A DNA stretch of 64,000 nt, taken from NCBI RefSeq assembly GCF_902364365.1, contig NZ_CABJDN010000007.1, positions 310,001-374,000 of the forward strand. Direction: 5' to 3'. The notes under the pieces were generated by a model. It ran no database searches and had not been told where the DNA came from. It worked only from the letters and a program-made list of their open reading frames with translations. Both the position numbers and the translations under genes were made by a program. Shown in pieces: positions 36,519-46,390 of this stretch; positions within the stretch are counted from its first letter, which is position 1, and every line of letters starts with the position of its first letter. The DNA comes from Bacteroides intestinalis. Lineage in GTDB: Bacteria > Bacteroidota > Bacteroidia > Bacteroidales > Bacteroidaceae.

Positions 36519-36745
36519 TGTTTAAGGTGTACAATCACCATTATGAGCTAAAATAATACAGGTATATACTAATTTATAGTCTACTAGTACTTTTCGTACA
36601 AAAATACAGTTTTTTGAACTGAAATACATTCTCTAACCTTCTTGAAGTTCCGACATTTGTATAATGATAAATATCAAGCAAAACAATAAAATAACAACCA
36701 GTTGAATTTATTCGACTTGAATCTTTTTATATAATAATGTACTCG

Positions 36746-39226
36746 ATGAAAAACATTCTTATTACTTTACTATCAATGCTTATTCCAAGCAGTGTAATTA
36801 TGGCACAATATCAGAATGTGCAGGAAAAAGCCCCTTTGGTGAATGCACCTTTAGAAAAATTTGTATCGCAGCAAAAAACACTTTTCAATTTCAATTGGAA
36901 ATTTCAGTTAGTTACAGAAGAAAATAAGAATGCTGATTTCGCCTCCCCTTCATTAGATGACTCCTCCTGGAGTGTTCTTGACCTGCCACACGATTTCCAA
37001 TTTGAACAACCATGGACGGAAGCTGGTGGTGGTGCCCGTGGCTTTAAGCCTATGTGTGAGGGATGGTACCGTAAAACTTTCCAGGCAGATCAATTATGGA
37101 AAGAAAAACGCGTAGTGATGGATTTCGGGGGAATCATCTACTTGGGTGATGTCTACCTGAATGGGCACAAGATAGCCTCAACAGATTACGGATATGTAGG
37201 CATTGAAGCAGACCTTACTCCTTATCTGCATTTTGACAAAGAAAATGTGGTGGCTGTATATGCTTCTACCGGTCCTAAAAAAGGCTCCCGCTGGTATACA
37301 GGCGGCGGATTGTTCCGTGATGTTTATCTGCAAGTACAAAATCCTATCCATATAGCACGACACGGGCTTTATATTACTACTCCCGAAGTCACATCTGATG
37401 AAGCAATAGTTGCCATACAAGTGGAAGTAGATGGTTGGCAAAAACATGAAGTATTGGTTCGCACCACAGTTCGTAACCCGGAAGGAAAAGTAGTAGGTTC
37501 TACCCAGAATACCATGCCCGCACATACTCACCAAGTTTGTACTGAGTTGAAATTACCTGCAATAACTTTGAAGGATCCGCAACTCTGGTCGTGCAATACA
37601 CCACAACTGTATAGTGCAGATGTGGTCGTGGTGGCAGATGGCATGGTAGTAGACAGTATTACGGAACAGTTCGGTGTCCGCAAGTTGGAGTTTTCACCTG
37701 AATTTGGTTTCAAGCTTAATGGAGAAAAGATATTCCTGCAAGGCAATGCCAACCACCATGATCTCGGTGCATTAGGGGCTGCTTCTTACGATAGGGCCAT
37801 TGAACGCATGATGCTACAATTGAAAGCTTTCGGTTATAATACAATTCGCTGCTCACACAACCCCTACAGTGACAGTTTTGCCCGCATTGCAGACCGCGTA
37901 GGTATGCTCATTGTAGATGAATTAACAGATAAATGGAGTGATAATGATTATTGGGGTGGTCGCCGCCCATTCACTCAGATTTGGTCTGACCTGATTATAG
38001 AATGGATAAAACGTGACCGTAACCGTCCATCAATCATCCTCTGGAGTTTGGGTAACGAGTTGCAAATTCGTGAAGGATGGGCCGGTTTTGGAGGGATTAA
38101 TGATTGGGGGATCACTACCTATCGCATTTTCAACCAATTAGTGAAGCGTTTTGATGACAGCCGTCTGACAACAGTTGCAATGTTCCCTGCACGTGCCGGT
38201 GCCATCACTCGCCACGACAAAGACTTCGACAGTTACCTTGTTCCACCCGAACTGGCTTGTGCCACAGAAGTTGCTTCATTCAACTATCAGTCTGACAAGT
38301 ACGCTGCTTATCTTCAGCATAAACCAGACCTCATACTGTTTCAAAGTGAAGCCGAGACTAACAAACTACTGGAGCCTTTCTATAATATGGATAGAAAACG
38401 TACGGTAGGTATAGCTTATTGGGGATCGGTCGAATACTGGGGAGAATCCAATAAATGGCCCAAAAAAGGATGGAATTATTCGTTCTTCGATCACACCATA
38501 CACCCTTATCCACAGGCTTATCTTATCAAATCTGCCTTCATGCCGGAAGTTCCGGAAGTGCATATTGGCGTAGTAGATGCAGCCGGTGCCGAGAGCGTTA
38601 GTTGGAATGACGTGATAGTGGGGCGCATGGCACTTAATGAACGTTGGAATTATGAACCGGGCAGTAAACAGTCGCTCTTCACCTACACCAATGCCCACTC
38701 AGTAGAGCTGTTGGTAAATGGCAAAAGTATAGGCACTCAGCAAAACGATACGACAAAGATCAATCTGCGTAATATGATCTATTGGAAAGATGTCCCATAT
38801 GGCAATGGTGGCTCACTGGAGGCTATTGCTCGCGATAAAAATGGAAATGAAGTTGCTCGTCATCGCATTGAAAGTGCAGGAAAAGCTGTAGCACTCAAGA
38901 TAGAAGCGGAAACACCAACCGACTGGAAAGCCGATGGTATGGACTTGCAATATATCAATGTCACAGCAGTTGATAAAAAAGGACGCCCCGTGTGGACATA
39001 CAACGAACCGCTTACCTTGCAAATAGAAGGTTCTGCCCGATTAATAGCATTGGATAACGGCGACCATTATACACCTGACCTTTTTAATGGCATTACTACC
39101 AAACGAATGCATCAAGGACGTATGCAAATTATCCTCCGAAGCAACCGGGAAGCAGGTGAAGTGAAACTAAAAGTTACTTCACCGGGTTTAAAAGGAACTC
39201 TTCGCCTGAAAACAATCATCAATTAG
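36746..39226 (+). CDS. GH2-family glycoside hydrolase, probable beta-galactosidase
   Basis: The protein (826 residues from 36746; an ATG at 36737 is also in frame) has a signal peptide ending IMAQ, then the GH2 order: jelly-roll sugar-binding domain (about 45-190), Ig-like domain (about 200-310), TIM barrel (about 310-600) and C-terminal beta domains. The acid/base Glu is in WSLGNE (about 438) and the nucleophile Glu is in FQSE (about 535). The GNANHHDLGALG and YNTIRCSHNPYS motifs are typical of Bacteroides beta-galactosidases. It would act in the periplasm on PUL oligosaccharides. Beta-glucuronidase or mannosidase activity is less likely but not excluded. Confidence 0.92.
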   Translation: MKNILITLLSMLIPSSVIMAQYQNVQEKAPLVNAPLEKFVSQQKTLFNFNWKFQLVTEENKNADFASPSLDDSSWSVLDLPHDFQFEQPWTEAGGGARGFKPMCEGWYRKTFQADQLWKEKRVVMDFGGIIYLGDVYLNGHKIASTDYGYVGIEADLTPYLHFDKENVVAVYASTGPKKGSRWYTGGGLFRDVYLQVQNPIHIARHGLYITTPEVTSDEAIVAIQVEVDGWQKHEVLVRTTVRNPEGKVVGSTQNTMPAHTHQVCTELKLPAITLKDPQLWSCNTPQLYSADVVVVADGMVVDSITEQFGVRKLEFSPEFGFKLNGEKIFLQGNANHHDLGALGAASYDRAIERMMLQLKAFGYNTIRCSHNPYSDSFARIADRVGMLIVDELTDKWSDNDYWGGRRPFTQIWSDLIIEWIKRDRNRPSIILWSLGNELQIREGWAGFGGINDWGITTYRIFNQLVKRFDDSRLTTVAMFPARAGAITRHDKDFDSYLVPPELACATEVASFNYQSDKYAAYLQHKPDLILFQSEAETNKLLEPFYNMDRKRTVGIAYWGSVEYWGESNKWPKKGWNYSFFDHTIHPYPQAYLIKSAFMPEVPEVHIGVVDAAGAESVSWNDVIVGRMALNERWNYEPGSKQSLFTYTNAHSVELLVNGKSIGTQQNDTTKINLRNMIYWKDVPYGNGGSLEAIARDKNGNEVARHRIESAGKAVALKIEAETPTDWKADGMDLQYINVTAVDKKGRPVWTYNEPLTLQIEGSARLIALDNGDHYTPDLFNGITTKRMHQGRMQIILRSNREAGEVKLKVTSPGLKGTLRLKTIIN

Positions 39227-39281
39227 AAGAAGTAACAATAGAAACACATTGAAAAATTAATAAACTATATCTATTAAAGAC

Positions 39282-39918
39282 ATGAATAAAAGACTAAAAT
39301 TAATAGCAGGCATTTTTTGGGTAACCACCATTAACTGTTATGCGCAAATCAAAGAATTCGACCCTTTATTAGATTCTAAAGCCACAGTAATCCCAGCACC
39401 TTCCCAGGAAGAATGGAACAGTAATTATATGTGGTATCCGGGACAATTAGCCGCCTTCTATCACCAAGGCAGGACGGGTAAAGGAGTTATGGGATTTCAT
39501 GTACCGTGTATTCGGCGATTGGATGGATCAAGGACATACCCGCTTTCCCGAAAACTTCCAGACAGAGGCTTCAAGAGCCAAACAACTGAAGTTTTACAGA
39601 CGTCCTTATGGTTTAAGCCTTTGCCACGGTGCCAATGGAGTGCCTGCGGTAGTAGGTGTCTTAAATGGGCTTACTGGCTTCAGCCAATCGGCAGAAAAGC
39701 CCAATGAATATACCATTAAGCCTGAACTTTTGCACCTCAAATGGATAACCTCAAGGATTCCCGTCAAAGAAGGCTTTATCAGTGTAAGACTTAACGCAAC
39801 CGGAGACAGTACAATCGAAATTCCCAGTGGTTGTATAGCCAGAGTCATCACCAAAGGAAAAGGCAAATTATTAACATTAAGAAAGGCAGGTATATACAAA
39901 TTCAAAATAATTGATTAA
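39282..39918 (+). pseudogene. Remnant of a six-hairpin glycosidase (GH78-like), internal deletion and frameshift
   Basis: Two fragments in different frames abut near 39470-39485. The first encodes a signal peptide (to CYAQ) and the N-terminal region ending at YHQGRTGKG. The second, in the +1 frame, reads KELWDFMYRVFGDWMDQGHT and continues to a C-terminal beta-sandwich (ITSRIPVKEGFISVRLNATG). The second fragment resembles the end of the (alpha/alpha)6 barrel and the C-terminal domain of alpha-L-rhamnosidase-like enzymes, so several hundred residues including the catalytic region are missing. It lies between intact GH2 and GH27 genes, consistent with recent loss of one PUL enzyme. The exact GH family is uncertain. 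Confidence 0.72.
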
Positions 39919-39945
39919 CTTTCGGACATAAAAAAACAAATACTT

Positions 39946-41559
39946 ATGAAAAGACATTTAATGACAGGGGGACTTCTGGCTCTTATACTTGCTGTAAGCT
40001 CCTGCACATCAACAAATGAAAAGATCACGTCGGAATCCTTCCCATCACCTTTGATGGGTTGGAGTTCCTGGAACACTTATCATGTGAATATCAATGAAGA
40101 GTTGATAAAGAAACAAGCAGATGCTTTGGTTGCTCATGGCTTGAAAGATGCCGGTTATCTATATATCAATGTAGATGATGGTTTCTTCGGTTGGCGAGAT
40201 GAAACCGGAAAGATGCATGCACATCCTGAACGTTTTCCTAACGGGATGAGACCTATATCCGACTATATCCATTCATTAGGTCTGAAAGCAGGTATTTATT
40301 CGGATGCAGGCGACAATACTTGTGGTTCTATCTATGATAATGATGCCAATGGCGTAGGATCAGGACTTTACGGACACGAGCAGCAGGACATGGACCTTTA
40401 TCTGAAAGAATGGAACTATGACTTCATCAAGATAGATTATTGCGGTGGCAGAGAGTTAGGACTCGATGAAGAAAAACGTTACGCAACCATTTGCGAGGCT
40501 ATCAAGAATACCGGACGCACCGATGTTTCCATTAATATTTGTCGATGGGCTTTCCCAGGTACCTGGGCCAAAAGCATGGCGCGTTCCTGGCGTATCAGCC
40601 CGGATGTACGCCCTCGTTGGGAAGCCATAAAGACCATTATCCGGAAAAATCTCTACCTATCAGCTTATGCCGGTGAAGGACATTACAATGATATGGATAT
40701 GCTGGAAATCGGTCGTGGATTGAAACAGGAAGAGGAAGAAGTACATTTTGGGATGTGGTGTATCATGAGTTCGCCGCTACTTATCGGTTGCGATATGACA
40801 ACCATCCCCGAACCATCTCTGGCTTTGCTGAAAAACAAGGAGTTGATAGCTCTGAACCAAGATCCGCTGGGATTGCAGGCTTATGTGGTGCAGCACGAAG
40901 ATAAAGAATATGTATTAGTGAAGGATATTGAGCAAAAACGCGGACTTGTGCGTGCCGTGGCTTTGTACAACCCATCAGATACAATATATGACTTCAATGT
41001 CCCCTTTGAAAAGCTTGAATTGGGCGGAAAGATTAAAGTCCGCGATGTGATAAAAGGTGAGGATTTGGAAGAGATGACAGACTATATCCGGTTATCACTA
41101 CCGCCACATAGCGTTGCAATATGGAGACTGGAAGCAGAAAAGCGCCTTGAACCTGCTTTTTATGAAGCAGAGTGGGCTTATTTACCTTGCTACGATGATT
41201 TAGGCAAAAATCCCAAACAGATATTCTACGCTGCATCTCCGGCCTGTTCCGGCAAAATGAAAGTATCGAATATCGGAGGCAGTGAAGAGAACATAGCCGA
41301 GTGGAAAGAAGTGTACAGTGAAGAAGGAGGTGAATATGACATGACCGTATATTATAGCTGTAATAAGAGCAGAAAGCTGGAAGTATCTGTTAATGGAACT
41401 AAGACGGAAATAAAAGACCTGAATAGCGGTGACAAAGAAAAAGTTGCATCGATTACCATTCCTGTGACTTTGGCAACCGGCAATAACGTAATCCGTATGG
41501 GAAACAGCTTCGGCTGGGCACCGGATATCGATTGCTTCAAGTTAACTAAGCGACACTAA
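39946..41559 (+). CDS. GH27-family alpha-galactosidase-like lipoprotein
   Basis: The 537-residue protein has a lipobox with Cys20 (VSSC), the GH27 start PLMGWSSWNTYH, nucleophile Asp164 in KIDYCGG and acid/base Asp220 in RISPDV. The catalytic barrel is followed by the usual beta domain (about 300-395) and an extra C-terminal beta-sandwich (about 400-535) resembling a carbohydrate-binding module. GH27 enzymes release alpha-linked galactose, N-acetylgalactosamine or beta-L-arabinopyranose. Being lipid-anchored it probably works at the outer membrane. It is the last gene of the PUL. Confidence 0.93.
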   Translation: MKRHLMTGGLLALILAVSSCTSTNEKITSESFPSPLMGWSSWNTYHVNINEELIKKQADALVAHGLKDAGYLYINVDDGFFGWRDETGKMHAHPERFPNGMRPISDYIHSLGLKAGIYSDAGDNTCGSIYDNDANGVGSGLYGHEQQDMDLYLKEWNYDFIKIDYCGGRELGLDEEKRYATICEAIKNTGRTDVSINICRWAFPGTWAKSMARSWRISPDVRPRWEAIKTIIRKNLYLSAYAGEGHYNDMDMLEIGRGLKQEEEEVHFGMWCIMSSPLLIGCDMTTIPEPSLALLKNKELIALNQDPLGLQAYVVQHEDKEYVLVKDIEQKRGLVRAVALYNPSDTIYDFNVPFEKLELGGKIKVRDVIKGEDLEEMTDYIRLSLPPHSVAIWRLEAEKRLEPAFYEAEWAYLPCYDDLGKNPKQIFYAASPACSGKMKVSNIGGSEENIAEWKEVYSEEGGEYDMTVYYSCNKSRKLEVSVNGTKTEIKDLNSGDKEKVASITIPVTLATGNNVIRMGNSFGWAPDIDCFKLTKRH

Positions 41560-41581
41560 TTAAGAATTGTCTGATAAGAAT

Positions 41582-41612
41582 TGAGGTTGTGCCTTTATTT
41601 GACACAACCTCA
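41582..41612. terminator. Hairpin between convergent GH27 and flavodoxin genes
   Basis: TGAGGTTGTG (41582-41591) pairs with CACAACCTCA (41603-41612) around an 11-nt loop. Convergent placement suggests bidirectional termination, although T-tracts are weak on both sides. Confidence 0.7.
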
Positions 41613-41621
41613 TTCACCATA

Positions 41622-42128
41622 TTACAGGAATTCTTTTTTCAACTGCTCACACCAGTCCGCTATACGTTTATCCGTGAGTTTCGACTGGTTCTCTATATCA
41701 ATCACCAGCCCACACCATTTACCATCCCGCAAGGCCCTTGATTGATTAAATGAATAGTTTTCAGTAGAAGTGAATCCTACAAGGGTAGCTCCTGCCTTTT
41801 CAAAGGCATCAGCCAGTATTCCCAGTCCGTCGACGAAGTTATCAGGATAACCGATCTGGTCACCCAGCCCGAAGAGGGCGACTTTCTTATCTTTCAGGTC
41901 GAGACTTTCTATCTCCGGTATCATTTCATCCCAATAGGTAGGCAATTCACCATCAAACCAGGTGGAGGCACCCACAATCAGTTTGTCATAGGCCTGAAAA
42001 TCATTCTGCCAGGCTTTTTCTATCATAATCATTTCTACTTCTTTGTGTCCGAGCTTCTCACGTATTTTCTCTGCGATATGAGAAGTTTTGGCAGCATTCA
42101 TTGCATAAAATAATCCTATCTCTTTCAT
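41622..42128 (-). CDS. Flavodoxin-like protein with altered phosphate loop
   Basis: The 168-residue protein matches long-chain flavodoxins over most of its length: VGASTWFDGELPTYWDEMIP, VALFGLGDQIGYPDNFVDGLG and the C-terminal WCEQLKKEF. However, the N-terminal FMN phosphate loop, normally a TxTGNT-like motif, reads YAMNAAKTSH here and lacks the Gly and first Thr. It is the last gene on the strand of the 2-oxoacid dehydrogenase operon, 17 bp after the E1 gene. It may be an electron carrier with weak or altered FMN binding. Confidence 0.82.
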   Translation of the reverse strand: MKEIGLFYAMNAAKTSHIAEKIREKLGHKEVEMIMIEKAWQNDFQAYDKLIVGASTWFDGELPTYWDEMIPEIESLDLKDKKVALFGLGDQIGYPDNFVDGLGILADAFEKAGATLVGFTSTENYSFNQSRALRDGKWCGLVIDIENQSKLTDKRIADWCEQLKKEFL

Positions 42129-42145
42129 AATGACTTATTATTAAA

Positions 42146-44182
42146 TTAATATTCCAACAGCTTCTTGGCTGCTTCATAAATTCTATCTGCACCCGGCAGA
42201 ATGGCACGTTCCAGTATCGGATTAAAGCCTACAGGAGTAAAGGTAGAGCCTACACGCTGCACCGGTGCATCCAGGTAACGAAACAAGTCTGTACCAATAC
42301 TGGCTGCTATCTCACCACCGAAACCACCAAAGACTTTGTCTTCATGAACCACCAAGGCTTTACTGGTCTTCTTTACAGACTCATAAATGGTTTCTTTATC
42401 CAACGGTATCAAAGAACGGATATCAATTACTTCCACACTCCAACCGCCTTCTTTTTCCAAACGTTCGGCAACGTTCAGGCAGAAATGCGTTGTATTGCCA
42501 TAGGTGATAATACTCAGATCACTGCCCTCACGACGAATACGAGCTTTCCCAAAAGGAACTTCAAAATCATCAGGGACGATGGTGGCTGCTTCTACGGAGT
42601 TATATAATGCTTTCGGTTCAATAAACAGCGTAAACCCACGGGAACGTATACTTGTACGGAGTAATCCGGCAGCATCATCGGCAAAGGATGGACAAACAAT
42701 CCGCGCTCCGGGCAAAGTAGCCAAAGCGCCCTCCAGATTTTGCGAGTGATAGAGTCCACCACCGATATAACCACCCGAAGCCAGACGTAAAGTTACATTA
42801 GGAACAAACTGTCCGTTGCTGCGCCAATACTCATGGGTACATTCCACATATTGTTCTACGGCAGGCCAGAAATAGTCGGCAAATTCCGCACCCTCTATCA
42901 CTACCCGGATTTTAGGATCAAAACGGCTCATACCATTTGCTGTGCCGACAATATAATCTTCGGCAATAGGTGCACTGAATACACGAGCTTCACCAAATTC
43001 CTGTTGCATTCCTTTGGTTACATTGAACACGCCCCCTTTATCCCGGTTGGCAACATCCTGCCCCCAGATGAAGGTATTAGGATTATGGCGGAACTCTGCC
43101 TTCAGCGTCTCATTGATGGCAGTTACAAAGAATTTCTTCTCTCCTTCTGTCTCACGATGTGTTCCATCTTTATATTTTTCCGGTTCGTAAGGTTCCGGCA
43201 ATACATAGTTGAAAATGGTTTTAGGATCGGGATCGGGAGCTGTCAGCGCCTTACGATTGGCAGCAGCCAGGTCTTTCTTTGCTTTCTCTTCTATTTCTTT
43301 CAGCTCTTCTTCGGTGAGACGCTTGTAACGCAACAGCATCCGGCGGAACTTCAGCAACGGATCAGCCTCTTTCACATAAGCCAGTTCATTTTCATCCCTG
43401 TACAAAGTATCTTTGTCAGAGTTGGAATGGGAACCGATACGGACACAATTGGCATGTACGATTACCGGATTCCGGTTCAGCAATGCATACTCACGGGCCT
43501 CAGTCATGGCATTCATGGAGTCGAACACATCTTTTCCATTACAATGGATAATCTTCAGATTCTTGAATCCGGAGAAGTTATCCGCCACTTTACGGGCTGC
43601 CGTCTGGTCTTTCTTCGGAACAGATATACCATATCCATTATCCTGCCATACAAAAATAACGGGCAGGCGCTCAAGGCTGGCACCATTGACAGCTTCGTAG
43701 ACAAAGCCTTCGGATGAGGCAGATTCACCGTGTGAAGTAATGACGACTCCTTTATGGTCATAATATACCATTGCACGTGCCACACCGGCTGCATGAAGAT
43801 CATGCGTACCTGTAGCCGAGGATATATTCTCGATATGCCATTCGGGTTTGGCAAAGTGATTGGACATATGGCGTCCGCCACTTCCCGGATCAGTAGCTTT
43901 GGAGATGCCATTCAGTATAAGTTCTTCTGCCGTCATTCCGGCAGAAAGGGCAGTCAGCATATCACGGTAGTAAGGGAAAAGGAAGTCTTCTCCTTTGGTA
44001 AATACCTGTCCGATGGCCAACTGTATGCCGTCATGTCCGGCATACGGAGCGTGAAAGGACCAGCCAAGGGACTGCAACAGGTAAGCGGGCGCCTTTTCAT
44101 CGAGCGCACGCCCCAGCGTCATCAGGTAATACCATTTCTTCAGCAGTTCCACATCTGTGGTTTTTATATTGTACTTTTTCAT
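42146..44182 (-). CDS. 2-oxoacid dehydrogenase E1, alpha and beta subunits fused
   Basis: From ATG at 44182 (a TTG at 44191 is also in frame) the protein has about 678 residues. The N-terminal 320 residues are E1-alpha (TPP-binding SHGESASSEG region, WQDNGYGIS) and the C-terminal 330 are E1-beta (NETLKAEFRHNPNTFIWGQDV, DYFWPAVEQYV, VHEDKVFGGFGGEI). Together they carry out TPP-dependent decarboxylation of a 2-oxoacid and reductive acylation of E2. Substrate could be pyruvate, 2-oxoglutarate or branched-chain oxoacids; the fused alpha-beta form is most like the branched-chain/acetoin group. E2, lipoate ligase and E3 genes precede it in the same operon. Confidence 0.92.
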   Translation of the reverse strand: MKKYNIKTTDVELLKKWYYLMTLGRALDEKAPAYLLQSLGWSFHAPYAGHDGIQLAIGQVFTKGEDFLFPYYRDMLTALSAGMTAEELILNGISKATDPGSGGRHMSNHFAKPEWHIENISSATGTHDLHAAGVARAMVYYDHKGVVITSHGESASSEGFVYEAVNGASLERLPVIFVWQDNGYGISVPKKDQTAARKVADNFSGFKNLKIIHCNGKDVFDSMNAMTEAREYALLNRNPVIVHANCVRIGSHSNSDKDTLYRDENELAYVKEADPLLKFRRMLLRYKRLTEEELKEIEEKAKKDLAAANRKALTAPDPDPKTIFNYVLPEPYEPEKYKDGTHRETEGEKKFFVTAINETLKAEFRHNPNTFIWGQDVANRDKGGVFNVTKGMQQEFGEARVFSAPIAEDYIVGTANGMSRFDPKIRVVIEGAEFADYFWPAVEQYVECTHEYWRSNGQFVPNVTLRLASGGYIGGGLYHSQNLEGALATLPGARIVCPSFADDAAGLLRTSIRSRGFTLFIEPKALYNSVEAATIVPDDFEVPFGKARIRREGSDLSIITYGNTTHFCLNVAERLEKEGGWSVEVIDIRSLIPLDKETIYESVKKTSKALVVHEDKVFGGFGGEIAASIGTDLFRYLDAPVQRVGSTFTPVGFNPILERAILPGADRIYEAAKKLLEY

Positions 44183-44200
44183 ACTTATCAAGGTATTAAG

Positions 44201-45574
44201 TTATTCTTTCCAGTTTTCCAAATAATCTTTAATAAAATAGAGGAAGTTGCCACCCAATGAACCATCTACGACTCTATGGTCATAAGAAAGGGACAGATAC
44301 ATCTTATGGCGGATGGCAATCACATCCCCTTCCGGGGTCTCTATTACGGCAGGCTTCTTCTCAATAAATCCTACTCCCAGAATGGCCACCTGAGGCTGAT
44401 TGATGATAGGTGTACCGAACAAAGACTTGAATGTACCGAAGTTCGTAATCGTAAAAGTACCGCCGGAAATATCATCGGGCATCAGCTTGTTATCACGAGC
44501 CTTGAGTGCCAGTGAATCAATGGCTACGGCAAGTCCGTTCAGGTTCAGACGATCGGCATCACGAACCACCGGAACAATCAGATTGCCATCATTCAGAGAG
44601 ACGGCAATACCGACATTGATATGTTTCTTGAACAGGATATTATATCCCTCTACCGATACATTCACTTGCGGGTAAGCAGCCAGCGCCTTCGCCACAGCTT
44701 CTGTGATGGCAGGCATATACGTAAGTTTCACTCCCTCACGACGTAAGAAAGCATCTTTATTCTTATCACGCCACTTCACAAGTTTCGTTACATCCACTTC
44801 CACAACATTGGTCACGTGTGGAGAAGTATGTTTAGACATCACCATGTGGTCGGCTATCACCTTACGTACACGATCCATCTCTTTCACTTCAACACCTTCT
44901 GCTGAGAATGTGCCGGAAGCAGGTGCAGTACGTTGTACTTCAGGAGTTGCAGCAGGTTTAGCAGACGACCGGGCAGGTGCTGTAGCTACCGGTTGGGGCG
45001 CAACGCTTGCAACAGGTTGCGGACTTGGCTTAGCAGCAGGTTGTGCCGTGGTGGTACCGCCACTTTGTTTCCGGACAATGTAACTCTTGATGTCCTTCTT
45101 GCTCACCCGTCCCTGATATCCGGTACCCGGAATAGTATCCAGTTCTTTAGGCTGAATGCCGGCCTCACGAGCCAACTGAAGGACTACAGGCGAATACCAA
45201 CGTTCTTCTTCCGATTTTACAGCCTTGACTTGAGGAGTTTCCTCTGAGGCAGCCTTAGAAACAACCGCAACACTTTCATCAGTAGCGGAACTCTGGAGAG
45301 TCTCTACACTACCCTCATCCTCGGAGTTCTCACCTCCGATATCGACAATAGCCACCACTGTACCCACAGCTACGGTGTCTCCTTCCTTAAATAAAATTTC
45401 CACAACTTTACCTTCTACCGGAGATGGTATTTCGGCACTAACCTTAGCGGTATTTACTTCAAACAACACATCATCTTCCTTGATGACGTCTCCTACTTGT
45501 ACCGACCACGAGATGATGGTACCTTCGGTTATACTTTCACCCAATTTGGGCATCTTTATTTCAAATCTTGACAT
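44201..45574 (-). CDS. Dihydrolipoamide acyltransferase E2
   Basis: The 457-residue protein has one lipoyl domain (1-75; lipoyl Lys44 lies in an unusual NTAK context in place of the common ETDK), an Ala/Pro/Thr/Gln-rich linker, a peripheral subunit-binding domain (about 133-172, SPVVLQLAREAGIQ...GRVSKKDI), a second linker and the acyltransferase core (about 225-457) with the DHRVVDG active-site motif. It moves the acyl group from E1 to CoA and forms the core of the complex. It is separated by 66 bp from lplA upstream and by 18 bp from E1 downstream. Confidence 0.94.
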   Translation of the reverse strand: MSRFEIKMPKLGESITEGTIISWSVQVGDVIKEDDVLFEVNTAKVSAEIPSPVEGKVVEILFKEGDTVAVGTVVAIVDIGGENSEDEGSVETLQSSATDESVAVVSKAASEETPQVKAVKSEEERWYSPVVLQLAREAGIQPKELDTIPGTGYQGRVSKKDIKSYIVRKQSGGTTTAQPAAKPSPQPVASVAPQPVATAPARSSAKPAATPEVQRTAPASGTFSAEGVEVKEMDRVRKVIADHMVMSKHTSPHVTNVVEVDVTKLVKWRDKNKDAFLRREGVKLTYMPAITEAVAKALAAYPQVNVSVEGYNILFKKHINVGIAVSLNDGNLIVPVVRDADRLNLNGLAVAIDSLALKARDNKLMPDDISGGTFTITNFGTFKSLFGTPIINQPQVAILGVGFIEKKPAVIETPEGDVIAIRHKMYLSLSYDHRVVDGSLGGNFLYFIKDYLENWKE

Positions 45575-45640
45575 ATAGTTGAGTTTTAGGTTCTCAGTTC
45601 ATTATATATACAACAAACAACTGAGTAGTAAGTTTTTAAC

Positions 45641-46390
45641 TTAAGTAAAAGTTAATGCGGATTTATGATATATCCACTCTTTGCAAGCATACTTTTCCGC
45701 TTTCAACCGTTCGATGGCTTCCATATCTCCGGCAGAGAAGCGGTAAATCCGGTTATCGTCATCATCCACAAAGGAGTGAAAGAGCAAATGCATGAAACGC
45801 TTGATGTCCATAGGGTCAGACAAAAACTCTTTTATATTAGCAACTTCACTCCGTACAGAAGGTACTGCACGCATAGTACGAGAGCCCGGCAAACGGTTTT
45901 CCGCATCCGGATCGCCATTCAATGCCGCATTCAACGTATCCAGATCAGTTGAAAACAACAAAGTACAATGATACATCACACGGTCTTTGTGTATGCACTG
46001 CGCACTACCTGATATTTTCCGTTCGTCCACATAAATACCCAGACGCTGGTCAGCATAAGCTGAAACGCCTACCTTTTCGAGGAAATCAACGACCTGTTGC
46101 AGGTAATATACAAAGTCCGGCTGCTTTACGGTTTCAATAAAACTCAGGTTAATGTTTCCTCGGTCATGATATACAGCCCCTCCACCGGAAAAACGGCGTG
46201 CCAGGGTTATTCCCTTTTCATCCAGAAACCTCTCGTCCGCTTCCGCCGCCACACTCTGATGTTTCCCAATCACTACGGAAGGTTCCGACTGCCAAAGCAT
46301 AAAGAAGTTACCTCGCTTCTGCTTCAACAAATACTCTTCTGCTGCCAGATTAAAATAGATATCCGTACAGCGATTATCAATACAGAACAT
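45641..46390 (-). CDS. lplA: Lipoate-protein ligase A
   Basis: The 249-residue protein has the biotin/lipoate ligase fold with RRFSGGGAVYHDRGNINLSF, the LplA lipoyl-binding signature, and KISGSAQC with the conserved Lys. It attaches lipoate to E2. It overlaps lpdA by one base (TAATG). The C-terminal accessory domain of the long LplA form is absent or much shortened, as in many Bacteroidota and Mycoplasma versions. Its place in the operon directly ties cofactor attachment to the E2 gene next to it. Confidence 0.92.
   Translation of the reverse strand: MFCIDNRCTDIYFNLAAEEYLLKQKRGNFFMLWQSEPSVVIGKHQSVAAEADERFLDEKGITLARRFSGGGAVYHDRGNINLSFIETVKQPDFVYYLQQVVDFLEKVGVSAYADQRLGIYVDERKISGSAQCIHKDRVMYHCTLLFSTDLDTLNAALNGDPDAENRLPGSRTMRAVPSVRSEVANIKEFLSDPMDIKRFMHLLFHSFVDDDDNRIYRFSAGDMEAIERLKAEKYACKEWIYHKSALTFT

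Noticed and set aside
39282..39918. Two independent small genes
   Set aside because: The second fragment continues in frame upstream of its first ATG with family-like sequence (KELWDF), so both are pieces of one broken gene.
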